A stretch of 64,000 nt of DNA from Domibacillus sp. PGB-M46. GTDB taxonomy: Bacteria; Bacillota; Bacilli; Bacillales; Domibacillaceae. The DNA lies in NCBI RefSeq assembly GCF_022668875.1, contig NZ_JAKGCR010000013.1, forward strand, positions 38,776 through 102,775. The letters run 5' to 3'. The position numbers were made by a program, and so were the translations under genes. Every line of letters starts with the position of its first letter. Position 1 is the first letter of the stretch. Shown in pieces: positions 35,061 through 43,425 of the stretch. The notes under the pieces were generated by a model that worked only from the letters and a program-made list of their open reading frames with translations, was not told the origin of the DNA and ran no database searches.

Positions 35061-35310
35061 ATTCATTCACTTCTACCGGCATATGAAACTGGTGAAATAC
35101 TTTTACCATTTCCTGCTTCGCCTCTTCTTCATCCGGCCCATGAATCTCAAGCTGAAATGTTTTGGAGGTTAAAACGGAATGCGTCAGTCCTAAAATACTT
35201 TTTACATCAATGCTGCGATGATCTGTTTTTAACACGATGCTCGATTGAAACGGCTGAGCCGCTTTGTTTAATTCCACCACGAAACGGGCAAATGTCCCTC
35301 CGAGTTCCAT
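35059..35310 (-). CDS. HPr/Crh-like protein lacking the active-site histidine
   Basis: 83 residues, HPr fold. GGTFARFVVEL aligns with the HPr active-site segment GIHARPATVL: the phosphorylatable His15 is Phe7 and Pro18 is Phe10, while Arg is kept. IDVKSILGL aligns with the regulatory NLKSIMGV, so the Ser46 counterpart (Ser38) is present. This is the Crh pattern (Gln15 in Crh) carried further. It cannot carry PTS phosphate on His but could be a target of HPr kinase. It starts 12 bases after the tctA stop with its own AAGGGGGAG, and is the last gene of the tctB-tctA operon. Role unknown: regulator of the transporter or a CcpA partner are both conceivable. Confidence 0.75.
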   Translation of the reverse strand: MELGGTFARFVVELNKAAQPFQSSIVLKTDHRSIDVKSILGLTHSVLTSKTFQLEIHGPDEEEAKQEMVKVFHQFHMPVEVNE

Positions 35311-35322
35311 ATCGGCTCCCCC

Positions 35323-36849
35323 TTAATCTTCTTCGTTAATAATGACGGAACGTCCGCGCATTTTCATAATAAGCGGAATACTGATCCATAAAGCACCAAT
35401 CAGCAGGAACAAGAGTGACACCGGGCTTGTGACAAAAATAGAAAAATCACCATTGGAAGAAGTAAGGGCGCGGCGCATATTATTTTCAATCATCGGACCA
35501 AGCACCAGCGCTAAAACGAGCGGCGCGACCGGATAGTCATTTTTCGTTAAAAAGTAACCGAGCAGTCCGCAGGCAAGCAGTAAAGCCAAATCAAAAATGT
35601 TAAATTGTACGGCATACACACCAAAAATGGAAATTGCCACAATAATCGGCAGCAAGTATTTGGCAGGCGTATCAATCACCTTGGCAAACACTTTTACAAG
35701 CGGCATGTTTAAAATAAGCAGCATCACATTACCGATAAACATACTGGCAATCAAGCCCCATGCTACCTGCGGGTTGTCTTCAAACAACAGCGGACCTGGC
35801 TGTACGTTATACATAATAAGAGCTCCCATCAAAATAGCGGTTGTGCCGGAGCCCGGAATACCCATTGTCAGGAGCGGGATCATGGCGCCGCCGGATGCTC
35901 CATTGTTGGCAGACTCGGGTGCAGCTACTCCCGCAATTGCTCCGTGGCCGAATGTTTCCGGACGTTTACTTATTTTCTTTTCAGTAATATAAGAAAAGAA
36001 AGAGGCAAGCGTCGCGCCCGCACCCGGCAGCACACCAATAAAAAAGCCGAGCAGTGAGCCGCGGACGATCGGTCCGGTGCTTTCTTTCATATCCTGTTTT
36101 GTCGGCAAAATCCGCCCTACTTTGGCGACCTTTCCGTCATCATTGTCTTTGTCCAGAATCGTCCGGAATACTTCACCAAGTGCGAATAACCCCACCGCCA
36201 CTGTTAAAAACTCAAGTCCTGAATATAAATAAGGGTTATTGTACGTAAAACGGGAAACGCCGGATACATTGTCCATTCCGATAGTCGCTAAAAGCAGGCC
36301 GGCCACTGTCATGATCAGTGCTTTTGTAATCGAGCTTCCTGCCAGTCCGCTGACCGCGCACAAGCCGAGAAGCATCAGCGAAAAATACTCAGCCGGCCCG
36401 AATGAAAGAGCTAATTGGGACAGCGGCTTTGCCAGCAGGGTTAAACCCAGAAGCGCAACAATCCCTGCCACAAATGAGCCGATAGCAGAAATAGAAAGTG
36501 CTGCGCCAGCCCGTCCCTGCCTTGCCATTTGGTAACCATCCAGCGCCGTTACAACTGAAGAAGATTCTCCCGGCGTATTTAATAAAATCGAGGTAGTCGA
36601 TCCTCCATACATGGCTCCATAATATACACCTGCAAGCAAAATAATCGAACTGGCAGCAGCGCTTTGCGGGTCAAGGCCTGATGTAAGCGTTGCGGTAATC
36701 GGAATTAAAAGAGCCACGCCGCTCATAGGCCCAATTCCCGGCAGCACGCCCACCGCCGTCCCAATCAGGACACCGCAAAAAGCAAACAATAAGTTTTGCC
36801 ACTGCATGGCAACCCCGAACCCATTCATTAAAAATTGTACTGTATCCAT
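35323..36849 (-). CDS. tctA: Tripartite tricarboxylate transporter, large membrane subunit TctA
   Basis: 508 residues with 11 or 12 membrane helices. GTAVGVLPGIGPMSGVALLIP near residue 30 and GFFIGVLPGAGATLASFFSY near 275 are the duplicated TctA motifs. With TctB it forms the channel that accepts carboxylates from TctC, driven by the ion gradient. ATG preceded by AAAGGAGGTG. Second gene of the minus-strand operon, 20 bases after tctB. Confidence 0.93.
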   Translation of the reverse strand: MDTVQFLMNGFGVAMQWQNLLFAFCGVLIGTAVGVLPGIGPMSGVALLIPITATLTSGLDPQSAAASSIILLAGVYYGAMYGGSTTSILLNTPGESSSVVTALDGYQMARQGRAGAALSISAIGSFVAGIVALLGLTLLAKPLSQLALSFGPAEYFSLMLLGLCAVSGLAGSSITKALIMTVAGLLLATIGMDNVSGVSRFTYNNPYLYSGLEFLTVAVGLFALGEVFRTILDKDNDDGKVAKVGRILPTKQDMKESTGPIVRGSLLGFFIGVLPGAGATLASFFSYITEKKISKRPETFGHGAIAGVAAPESANNGASGGAMIPLLTMGIPGSGTTAILMGALIMYNVQPGPLLFEDNPQVAWGLIASMFIGNVMLLILNMPLVKVFAKVIDTPAKYLLPIIVAISIFGVYAVQFNIFDLALLLACGLLGYFLTKNDYPVAPLVLALVLGPMIENNMRRALTSSNGDFSIFVTSPVSLLFLLIGALWISIPLIMKMRGRSVIINEED

Positions 36850-36869
36850 GTGTAAGCACCTCCTTTAAT

Positions 36870-37316
36870 TTAAACCGGAAATCCTGGCAGCGAGCCTTGT
36901 AAAAGACCGACAAAAATATAGTAAACCCCAAAAGAAAACGCCGCGGCGATCACAATGCTTTTCAGCCAGCCGCCTCTTTCCAGCACTTGAAATCCGATCA
37001 GTAAAAATAAAAAGGTTGTAATCACATAACCAAGCGGCTCCAGCAGCACAATGTAAAGAATAGCGGCTGCAAAGATAATGAAAAATCTTTTGTAATCCGG
37101 CTTTTCTCCTCCTCTTGCTTCCTGTTTACTTTTTACGGCTTCGATAAAAAGTTTGATACTTAATAAGATCAGTAAAATGCCGAGTCCGATTGGAAAAATA
37201 TCCGGTCCCACGTTGCTTCCGTAAGAAGTGGCAGCAATTTTGCGGCTTTCTGTAATAAAAAAGACGCCTATTAGAAGAAAGATAATGCTGGCATAACGAT
37301 CGAATGTCCTGCTCAT
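36870..37316 (-). CDS. tctB: Tripartite tricarboxylate transporter, small membrane subunit TctB
   Basis: 148 residues with four membrane helices; YGSNVGPDIFPIGLGILLIL is the TctB signature after helix 1. The start at 37316 is preferred because GGGGGTG lies 6 bases upstream; ATG at 37325 would be too close to it. First gene of tctB-tctA-HPr, divergent from tctC. Confidence 0.88.
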   Translation of the reverse strand: MSRTFDRYASIIFLLIGVFFITESRKIAATSYGSNVGPDIFPIGLGILLILLSIKLFIEAVKSKQEARGGEKPDYKRFFIIFAAAILYIVLLEPLGYVITTFLFLLIGFQVLERGGWLKSIVIAAAFSFGVYYIFVGLLQGSLPGFPV

Positions 37317-37347
37317 TTCATACACCCCCGCATTTATTTCGTTTAAA

Positions 37348-37361
37348 TGTAAACGCTTTCC
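37348..37361. promoter_or_regulatory. cre site 1, tctB side
   Basis: TGTAAACGCTTTCC fits the CcpA cre consensus at 13 of 14 positions and lies 32 bases before tctB, placing the carboxylate transporter under catabolite repression. Confidence 0.7.
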
Positions 37362-37422
37362 TAAAAAGTATCAGCTTCTGCCCGCCGATAGAAGTTTTTC
37401 TCCATAACTTGAATAACGATCA

Positions 37423-37521
37423 TATTTTCAACGCAGCATTTATTTTCCGTGAAAAATATGACGTTAATACCGTTTAATGATCTTTATGAGATGAATGAAC
37501 AGAAACTATTCCTGTTCATTC
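37423..37521. promoter_or_regulatory. Inverted repeats in the tctB-tctC intergenic region
   Basis: GAATGAACAG (37493-37502) and CTGTTCATTC (37512-37521) form a perfect 10-base inverted repeat with a 9-base gap. A second pair, CATATTTTCA and TGAAAAATATG (about 37423-37461), is near-perfect with one extra base. They are candidates for binding by the response regulator encoded at 39462-40157. Confidence 0.5.
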
Positions 37522-37542
37522 GTTGGTGGTACCATTCGTAAA

Positions 37543-37556
37543 TGAAAGCGTTACCA
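37543..37556. promoter_or_regulatory. cre site 2, tctC side
   Basis: TGAAAGCGTTACCA, 13 of 14 matches to the cre consensus, 20 bases before the tctC start and overlapping the expected 5' leader. Confidence 0.7.
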
Positions 37557-37575
37557 AAATAAAGGGGGCATTTCA

Positions 37576-38616
37576 ATGAGTGTGACGTTCAAGGTAAAAA
37601 AGTGGGGCAGTCTGATTACGGCCGGTGCGCTTGCACTTAGCTTAGCAGCATGCAGCAATTCTACTTCTTCTTCCTCTGGAGGAAGCAAAGAAGAAAGCGC
37701 TGCTTATCCGGAAAAGCCGATTGTCATTAATGCGCCGTCCGGAGCAGGCGGCGGGCTTGATACAACTGCACGCGCTTTAACGAAAGTATTAAATGAAACG
37801 GGATTAACAGAGCAGTCCATGACCGTTGAAAACAAGCCAGGCGGCGGACAGGCAGTCGGACTAGCGGATTTTATCAGCCAGGATTCTAAAGACCCTTACC
37901 GGCTGTTTCTTCCTTCTGTTCCACTGCTTATTAACAATTTGAAAAAAGAAGGAAACAGCCCGCATTCCTATAGGGATTTAACGCCAATTGCCCAGCTTAC
38001 GAAAGATTACGGAGCGATTGTCGTTCCGGCAGATTCAAAGTATAAAGATTTAGAATCACTATTCAAGGACTTAAAAGCGAAGCCGGACAGTTTAACACTG
38101 GCAGGCGGCTCGTCTCCGGGTTCTCAGGATCATTTAGTCGCCATGCTCCCTGCTGTAAAAGCGGGTGTTGACGCTGCGAAAATCAAATATGTTTCTTATG
38201 ATGGCGGAGGGGAAGCGATGACTGCTCTGATCGGTGGCAATGCCGATGTGCTTGCTACAGATATTTCCGGCACAGGGGAATATTTAAAAGCAGGAAAAGT
38301 TCGTGTTCTTGGCGTATCTTCTCCAGAGAGGTTAAAAGGCACATATGCGGATATTCCAACATACAAGGAAGCCGGAATTGATGCGGAATTTACGATTTGG
38401 CGCGGTTTGTTCGGACCGAAAGAAATGCCGGACTACGCGGTTGATTACTGGAACAAAACACTTTCAGAAATGGTGAAAACACCAGAATGGCAAAAAGTTC
38501 TTGAAACAAACGGATGGGAAGACGGCTATAAAAATTCTGAGGAATTCACGGCTTTCCTAGAAGAACAAGAAAAATTGGTACAGGAGATTTTAGAATCGCT
38601 TAATATGCAAAAATAA
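37576..38616 (+). CDS. tctC: Tripartite tricarboxylate transporter substrate-binding lipoprotein TctC
   Basis: 346 residues. Lipoprotein signal with lipobox LSLAAC (Cys about 26), a Ser-rich spacer, then the Bug/TctC fold: YPEKPIVINAPSGAGGGLDTTARAL, VENKPGGGQAVG and GVSSPERLKGTYADIPTYKEAGI. It captures a di- or tricarboxylate outside the membrane for TctAB. AAAGGGGG precedes the ATG. The mature part is somewhat longer than average. Separate promoter from tctBA, with its own cre. Confidence 0.92.
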   Translation: MSVTFKVKKWGSLITAGALALSLAACSNSTSSSSGGSKEESAAYPEKPIVINAPSGAGGGLDTTARALTKVLNETGLTEQSMTVENKPGGGQAVGLADFISQDSKDPYRLFLPSVPLLINNLKKEGNSPHSYRDLTPIAQLTKDYGAIVVPADSKYKDLESLFKDLKAKPDSLTLAGGSSPGSQDHLVAMLPAVKAGVDAAKIKYVSYDGGGEAMTALIGGNADVLATDISGTGEYLKAGKVRVLGVSSPERLKGTYADIPTYKEAGIDAEFTIWRGLFGPKEMPDYAVDYWNKTLSEMVKTPEWQKVLETNGWEDGYKNSEEFTAFLEEQEKLVQEILESLNMQK

Positions 38617-38646
38617 GCTTATTCTGCTCGAGGAGGAGGAATCTTT

Positions 38647-39429
38647 TTGCAAGACTCAACAGAAACAGCCAAGCAGCGGGTGAAAAGCCAGTTTGGAAAA
38701 TCAGCCGAGCACTATGTTACAAGCAGTACCCATTCAACAGGAACGGACCTTGCCCTTCTCCCCGAATGGCTGAAGATTGGTCCCGATTCTCTTGTCCTTG
38801 ATATTGCAACAGGAGGCGGCCATGCAGCGAAAGCGCTGGCCCCTCATGCTGCTCATGTGTTTGCCACTGATTTAACTGTGCCGATGCTTGAAGCTGCCCA
38901 AAAACATTTGGCGTCATCCGCCAATAATATCTTTTACGTCGCAGCAGATGCAGAAGCACTTCCGTTTTTGCCGCATACGTTTGATGCAGTCACCTGCCGG
39001 ATTGCTGCTCATCACTTTCCAAATCCACGTCTGTTTGTACAGGAAGCGGCCCGCGTGCTAAAGCCGGGCGGACGCTTCGTTTTAATTGATAATATTGCAC
39101 CTGAAGACCCGGCTCTGGATGCTTTTGTGAATCGGCTCGAATCTCTGCGTGACCACAGCCATGTACGCAGTTATACCATTTCTGAGTGGAAGGGCTGGTT
39201 TCAAGAAGCCGGATTCAGCCTGGTAAAGGAGCAGTTGCGCAAAAAAGAACTCGGCTATCCGGAATGGGTCCACCGCACGACCGATTCTCCTGGACAGGTT
39301 CAGGAAGTGGATGCTCACCTTCTCTCTGCAGACACGTCTGTCGCCACGTATTTTTCAGTAAAAATGCAAGGTGAAAGCATTGCATCCTTTCAAATTGATG
39401 AATGGATGGCTATGGTTCAACGAAATTAA
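38647..39429 (+). CDS. Class I SAM-dependent methyltransferase (YcgJ-like)
   Basis: 260 residues. VLDIATGGGHAAKALAPHAAHVFATDLT is SAM motif I, ADAEALPFLPHTFDAVTCRIAAHHFPN motifs II and III, and LKPGGRFVLIDN the following strand. The substrate is unknown; the group includes ubiquinone/menaquinone- and tRNA-type small-molecule methyltransferases. The start is TTG at 38647 with GAGGAGG 8 bases upstream. It follows tctC by 30 bases in the same direction with no terminator between them, so it may be co-transcribed with the carboxylate-binding protein, perhaps by chance. Confidence 0.82.
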   Translation: MQDSTETAKQRVKSQFGKSAEHYVTSSTHSTGTDLALLPEWLKIGPDSLVLDIATGGGHAAKALAPHAAHVFATDLTVPMLEAAQKHLASSANNIFYVAADAEALPFLPHTFDAVTCRIAAHHFPNPRLFVQEAARVLKPGGRFVLIDNIAPEDPALDAFVNRLESLRDHSHVRSYTISEWKGWFQEAGFSLVKEQLRKKELGYPEWVHRTTDSPGQVQEVDAHLLSADTSVATYFSVKMQGESIASFQIDEWMAMVQRN

Positions 39430-39434
39430 GCGCT

Positions 39435-39466
39435 GGTGTTCCACATATGTGGGGCACCTTTTTACT
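39435..39466. terminator. Terminator between the methyltransferase and response regulator genes
   Basis: GGTGttCCACATATGTGGggCACC followed by T5, with A-rich flank for the minus strand. Confidence 0.75.
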
Positions 39467-40157
39467 TTTTTCGATATCTTCGTTCCGGACGGCCAATCGT
39501 TCCATACATAATTTCCACCTCTGCTTCTTCAGCTGCCACGAGATATTCTAAGTATCTTCGCACAGTGGAATTGCTGGCACCAGTCGCGCGTGCTGTCTCT
39601 TCCGCATTAATGCTTGAAGAAGCTTCATGTAAGTGCGTACGTACTTTTTTCAACGTATGTTTATCAATTCCTTTTGGCAGCTGGTCCGTTTGCTCTACAT
39701 ATTCGGCTCCGGCCGCCTGGCCCATGATGCCAAAAAAACGATTGACTTCTCCCTGCTCAATAAGAGCAGACTGAGATAGTTTCTTTTTTGTTTCTTTGTA
39801 CTGCTCGAGCGTAGATAAAAACTGGTTGATCATAATGGGCTTCAGCATATAACTGTACGCACCGCCCCGAATGGCTTCACTAACGGTTCGAACATCATTG
39901 GCAGCCGTAATCATAATGACATCCACACTCCGCACTTCTTTACGGATTTCCCACAACAAATCAGTCCCGTTCATATCAGGCAGGTAAACATCAAGCAAAA
40001 TAAGATCCGGTGTAAATACGTTTAATAATTCCAACGCCTGCTTTCCCAGGCTTGCAGATGCTACAATTTCGAATCCATCTACCTTTTGCACAAACTTTTT
40101 ATAAATATTGATTGTGGTCTCATCGTCTTCGATAATCATTACTTTAATCGGTGCCAT
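39462..40157 (-). CDS. CitT/DctR-type response regulator
   Basis: 231 residues. Receiver domain (1-120): acidic pair in IIEDDETT, phospho-Asp in LILLDVYLPD (about residue 57), Thr in MITAAND and Lys in YMLKPI. C-terminal part has a helix-turn-helix (AEETARATGASNSTVRRYLEYL). This matches the CitB family of carboxylate-responsive regulators (CitT, DctR, YufM/MalR in B. subtilis). It lies 20 bases after the kinase gene in one operon and near tctABC, the probable target. Confidence 0.88.
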   Translation of the reverse strand: MAPIKVMIIEDDETTINIYKKFVQKVDGFEIVASASLGKQALELLNVFTPDLILLDVYLPDMNGTDLLWEIRKEVRSVDVIMITAANDVRTVSEAIRGGAYSYMLKPIMINQFLSTLEQYKETKKKLSQSALIEQGEVNRFFGIMGQAAGAEYVEQTDQLPKGIDKHTLKKVRTHLHEASSSINAEETARATGASNSTVRRYLEYLVAAEEAEVEIMYGTIGRPERRYRKK

Positions 40158-40177
40158 AAAAGTGGTTCCCCCTTTGT

Positions 40178-41764
40178 TTACTTCTTTGGAATGGTAATGG
40201 TAAATTGCGCACCGCCAAAGGAGCTTTTCGAAAGATAAAGATCTCCTTTTAGCTTCTGCAGTGTATTTTTCACAATCGCCAGTCCAATTCCGTGATTGTC
40301 CCCATCCTTTGTCGTAAATCCTTCTTCAAAAATCCGGTCCTGATCTTCAAGCGGAATACCCGGACCATTGTCTTCAATATCAAAAACGAGTTCATGGCCA
40401 ATATCAGTAAACGAAACACGGACTACCGCTTCTTCTCCTCTTAGCCGTACGGCCGCCTCCATTGCATTATCAATCATATTTCCTAACACCGTTACAAACA
40501 GCTTGGTGTCAAAAGAAGACGGCACAACGGATAAGTTGCTGTCTTCGTCTATCTGAAAATGGACTTTCATTTCTTTGGAGCGGTGGATTTTGCCAAGAAG
40601 ACAAGCCGCAATATACGGATCTTTTACAGAGGAAGTTAAAAACACAACGACATCCTGCCGCTCTTTTACTTCGTCCGCTATAAATGACCTTGCCTCCTCA
40701 TATTGCTCTAACACTATCAACCCATAGATGGTGTTTAATTTATTTAAATACTCATGATTTTGTGCCCGGATGTTGTCGGTAATGCTTTTGACCGCTGACA
40801 TTTCCTCCTCTATTTTCTCGATTTCCGATACAGGGCGGATCGTTAAAACCGCTCCCTTTGTTTGATTGTTCTGCCAAATCGGCGCGCCATCCGCTACATA
40901 AAGCTGATGCCCAAACAAAAACCGCTGCCGCACAATGCTTTTTTTCTGGATGATGATCGATTCAGCCATCCCAACGAGGCGGCTGTTTGTTATTTTTCCT
41001 TTCTCGCTAATTTGCCCCTCCAGCAGATTTCTCGCTCTTTTGTTGATAGACGTTATGTGATGATCATTATTTACTGCAATGGTTGCATCCCGAATAGATT
41101 CAAGGGTCGCTTCCTTTTCTTTAAATAAAAAAGAAATCTCTTCCGGTTCTAAATTAAAAATCAATTTTTTCACCCGTTTCGCTATCGTAACAGCTCCTGT
41201 TATGCCAAATAAACTAATAAACAGGGCGAAACATAGCAGCTTTAACCAATAGGCATTTCTCGCTTTATCTACTTCTGTTGTTAAAAAACCGACGGAAGCC
41301 ACTCCAATGATTTCTCCATTTTTGTTGTAAATAGGGGCTTTCGCTTTAATGGCTGAACCCGAGATACCTGTCCCTTTGTACACAACAGATTTTCCTGCTG
41401 AGAGACTTTCCTTGCTGCTCGTCCCCATTTTCTTACCGATATGCTTTGTTATGTGATGGGAATAACGGACGTTATATTTATTGCCGATCACAACATATCC
41501 TGCGCCAGTTGATTGTCTGATATTTTCAGCAATAGGCTGAATGCGCAGAGGAGGATTTGGATCATTAAACGCCTGGATAATCGTTTCATTTTGAGCAGCC
41601 ATTTTAGCCACTGTCATCGCCTGGCTGCCCAGTGACTTTTCAGCCAAATCTCCCATAAGAGTAAAGAAGATAGCGCTTACAAAAAGAATCGTCAAAAACA
41701 CGACCATAGAAATAAGACCAACCATCTGCCCGAGCAGCTTAGGCCGCCTCCAAAAAATCGACAT
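40178..41764 (-). CDS. CitS/DctS-type sensor histidine kinase
   Basis: 528 residues. Two membrane helices (about 12-35 and 170-190) enclose an extracytoplasmic PASC/Cache domain that in this family binds carboxylates (IQPIAENIRQSTGAGYVVIGN, RYSHH). A cytosolic PAS domain (about 215-310), then SPOB-type phosphoacceptor RAQNHEYLNKLNTIYGLI (His near 338) and HATPase with GNMIDNAMEA, DNGPGI and HGIGLAIVKN. ATG at 41764 was chosen; a GTG at 41776 is possible but lies in the GGGAGG site. Probably senses the TctABC substrate. Confidence 0.88.
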   Translation of the reverse strand: MSIFWRRPKLLGQMVGLISMVVFLTILFVSAIFFTLMGDLAEKSLGSQAMTVAKMAAQNETIIQAFNDPNPPLRIQPIAENIRQSTGAGYVVIGNKYNVRYSHHITKHIGKKMGTSSKESLSAGKSVVYKGTGISGSAIKAKAPIYNKNGEIIGVASVGFLTTEVDKARNAYWLKLLCFALFISLFGITGAVTIAKRVKKLIFNLEPEEISFLFKEKEATLESIRDATIAVNNDHHITSINKRARNLLEGQISEKGKITNSRLVGMAESIIIQKKSIVRQRFLFGHQLYVADGAPIWQNNQTKGAVLTIRPVSEIEKIEEEMSAVKSITDNIRAQNHEYLNKLNTIYGLIVLEQYEEARSFIADEVKERQDVVVFLTSSVKDPYIAACLLGKIHRSKEMKVHFQIDEDSNLSVVPSSFDTKLFVTVLGNMIDNAMEAAVRLRGEEAVVRVSFTDIGHELVFDIEDNGPGIPLEDQDRIFEEGFTTKDGDNHGIGLAIVKNTLQKLKGDLYLSKSSFGGAQFTITIPKK

Positions 41765-41937
41765 GTAACCTCCCACTTTCTAATGGAAAAACTCTTTCTC
41801 TTATTTATCTCAATCCATAGAACATTGTCAATATTTTGTTCATTTTGTTCACGATTTTTTATGATTTTCGCATTTCAAATTAGGGAAAAACGGTGTATCT
41901 TTGTACGTATAGCATCTATTTTCTGGGGGCCGTTAAA

Positions 41938-42789
41938 ATGAATAACGAAATTCGAATTCTTGGAAAGAAACTGTCTGAGGTAAAATATGAAATTGCCCAG
42001 GAAATTCATCAAAGCCTTTCGCATATAACAAGTATTCAAGAAAAAGCCGGCTGGGAGAAGGAACGGGCAATCGAACACCGTGCCCAATTTATTCAAATGT
42101 TCGCAGACACTTTAATCGAACAGCCTGACCACGACCTTTCTTTAAAACGCTTTAGCAAATGGGGAGCGAAAACTGGAGAGATCGCCTGCAGCCTGAATGC
42201 GCCAATGGATGATGTACTGCAGACGACAACCATATACCGGACGGCTATTTGGGATGTATTAAAGCAGGAAATGAAGCAGAAGCAAATGTCTGTTGAGACT
42301 GTTTTTGACAGCATCGCCCTTATCGATCCGCTGCTTGATCAAGCCGTTTATGCGTTAAGCATCACTTATGTGAAGTTTCATCGAGAAGCACTTGAGCAAT
42401 CTGCTCAGGCACTTTTGGAACTTTCTGTACCGGTTGTGCCGATCACAAAAGGAGTAGCTGTACTTCCGCTGATTGGCAGCATGAACACAGAACGGGCAGC
42501 TCTTTTGATGGAGGAAGTGCTGCAAAAAGCAGCCGAGCTTAAGCTTTCCCACCTTCTTCTTGACCTGTCCGGTGTTGTAACGGTTGATACGATGGTTGCC
42601 GATCAAATTTTCAAGGTGATCGATGCCTTGTCCCTGCTTGGCGTAAAAGCATCTCTTATCGGTATTCGTCCTGAAGTGGCCCAAACTATGGTAACAATTG
42701 GTATTCACGTGAGCGAATTGGATGTAAAAGCAAGTTTAGAGACAGCACTAAAAGACTTACAGCAGTCCGCCCATTTATTTTCCTCTTAA
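41938..42789 (+). CDS. RsbR-type STAS-domain stressosome co-antagonist
   Basis: 283 residues. An N-terminal globin-like/non-haem four-helix domain (about 1-150) and a C-terminal STAS domain (about 165-278) with VVPITKGVAVLPLIGSMNTERA and LLDLSGVVTVDTMVADQIFKV; the Thr residues around DTMV match the RsbT phosphorylation region of RsbRA. Such paralogs form the 1.8 MDa stressosome with RsbS and RsbT and feed stress signals to sigma-B. The ATG has CTGGGGGC upstream. No rsbS or rsbT is nearby, as is usual for the extra paralogs. Confidence 0.87.
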   Translation: MNNEIRILGKKLSEVKYEIAQEIHQSLSHITSIQEKAGWEKERAIEHRAQFIQMFADTLIEQPDHDLSLKRFSKWGAKTGEIACSLNAPMDDVLQTTTIYRTAIWDVLKQEMKQKQMSVETVFDSIALIDPLLDQAVYALSITYVKFHREALEQSAQALLELSVPVVPITKGVAVLPLIGSMNTERAALLMEEVLQKAAELKLSHLLLDLSGVVTVDTMVADQIFKVIDALSLLGVKASLIGIRPEVAQTMVTIGIHVSELDVKASLETALKDLQQSAHLFSS

Positions 42790-42836
42790 CAAGCAATGAG
42801 CCAAAGAAGCTTCTTTGGCTCATTGCTTGTTTTTGT
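42788..42836 (+). terminator. Terminator of the rsbR-like gene
   Basis: 22-base perfect palindrome centred on AAGCTT at 42809/42810 (arms AACAAGCAATGAGCC.../...GGCTCATTGCTTGTT), then T5. Confidence 0.92.
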
Positions 42837-43004
42837 ATCCATAGGCCCGGCTGCTTTCTCCTTTGAGTGGGTGCCGCTTCCCCGTACTCAAATAAAAGAA
42901 ACAGCTTATGTTATTTAGAAATCAAACAGAGTGTAACCATATGTTACGTTCCCAATATGCAGGTAAAGTCTTTCGCTTTTAAAAAAGAGCCGATCAGTGA
43001 AGCC

Positions 43005-43115
43005 TGCCGGACTTTGCGTGCGGGAGCCTAACCGGCTGCGCCTGCGGGATCTCCTGACTCACTGTATTTCCCGCAGGAGTCTTCTTCATCCGGCAGTCGG
43101 TGTGGAAGATCGATA
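43005..43115 (-). repeat. Bacillaceae intergenic repeat, copy 1
   Basis: On the minus strand it contains GACTCCTGCGGGAAATA, CAGTGAGTCAGGAGATCC and CGCAGGCGCAGCCGG, the layout of a GC-rich, partly palindromic repeat common between Bacillaceae genes. It is far more GC-rich than its flanks and has no coding signal. Confidence 0.6.
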
Positions 43116-43187
43116 AGCAGGGGCCAAATAGAAATTTTCTCTTTTTTAAACCGAAAGATACAGCCCTATTAACTCTATACAATCCTG

Positions 43188-43335
43188 GCGCAAGCCACTT
43201 GGCTGCGGCGGGAGGGCAGCGCAGACTCCTATGGGACTAGCGGGCAGCTGAGACCGGTGGAGCCGCCAGGCGAAGTCGGGTTCAGCACCTGCCCAAGGGA
43301 AAGCGGAGCTGCCCGGACGCTGCCGACCCATCCTG
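43188..43335 (+). repeat. Bacillaceae intergenic repeat, copy 2 (opposite orientation, degenerate)
   Basis: CAGACTCCTATGGGACTAGC, CAGCTGAGACCGGTGGAG, GCCAGGCGAAGTCGGG and CCCAAGGGAAAGCGGAG follow the same order as copy 1 but diverged. Between 42837 and 43425 only these two repeats and two short palindromes (GTAACCATATGTTAC at 42933-42947; GCGTAA...TTACGC near 43380-43397) stand out. Confidence 0.5.
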
Positions 43336-43425
43336 TTCATGTGCACGGTCATCCATATCTTTTGTCTGCAGTCTGAGAGCGTAACGGTATATTACGCTCT
43401 TTTTAATGAACTAATTTAACAGCAT

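Noticed and set aside
42933..42947. Palindrome GTAACCATATGTTAC as an operator
   Set aside because: No gene starts nearby in either direction; cannot be linked to a function.
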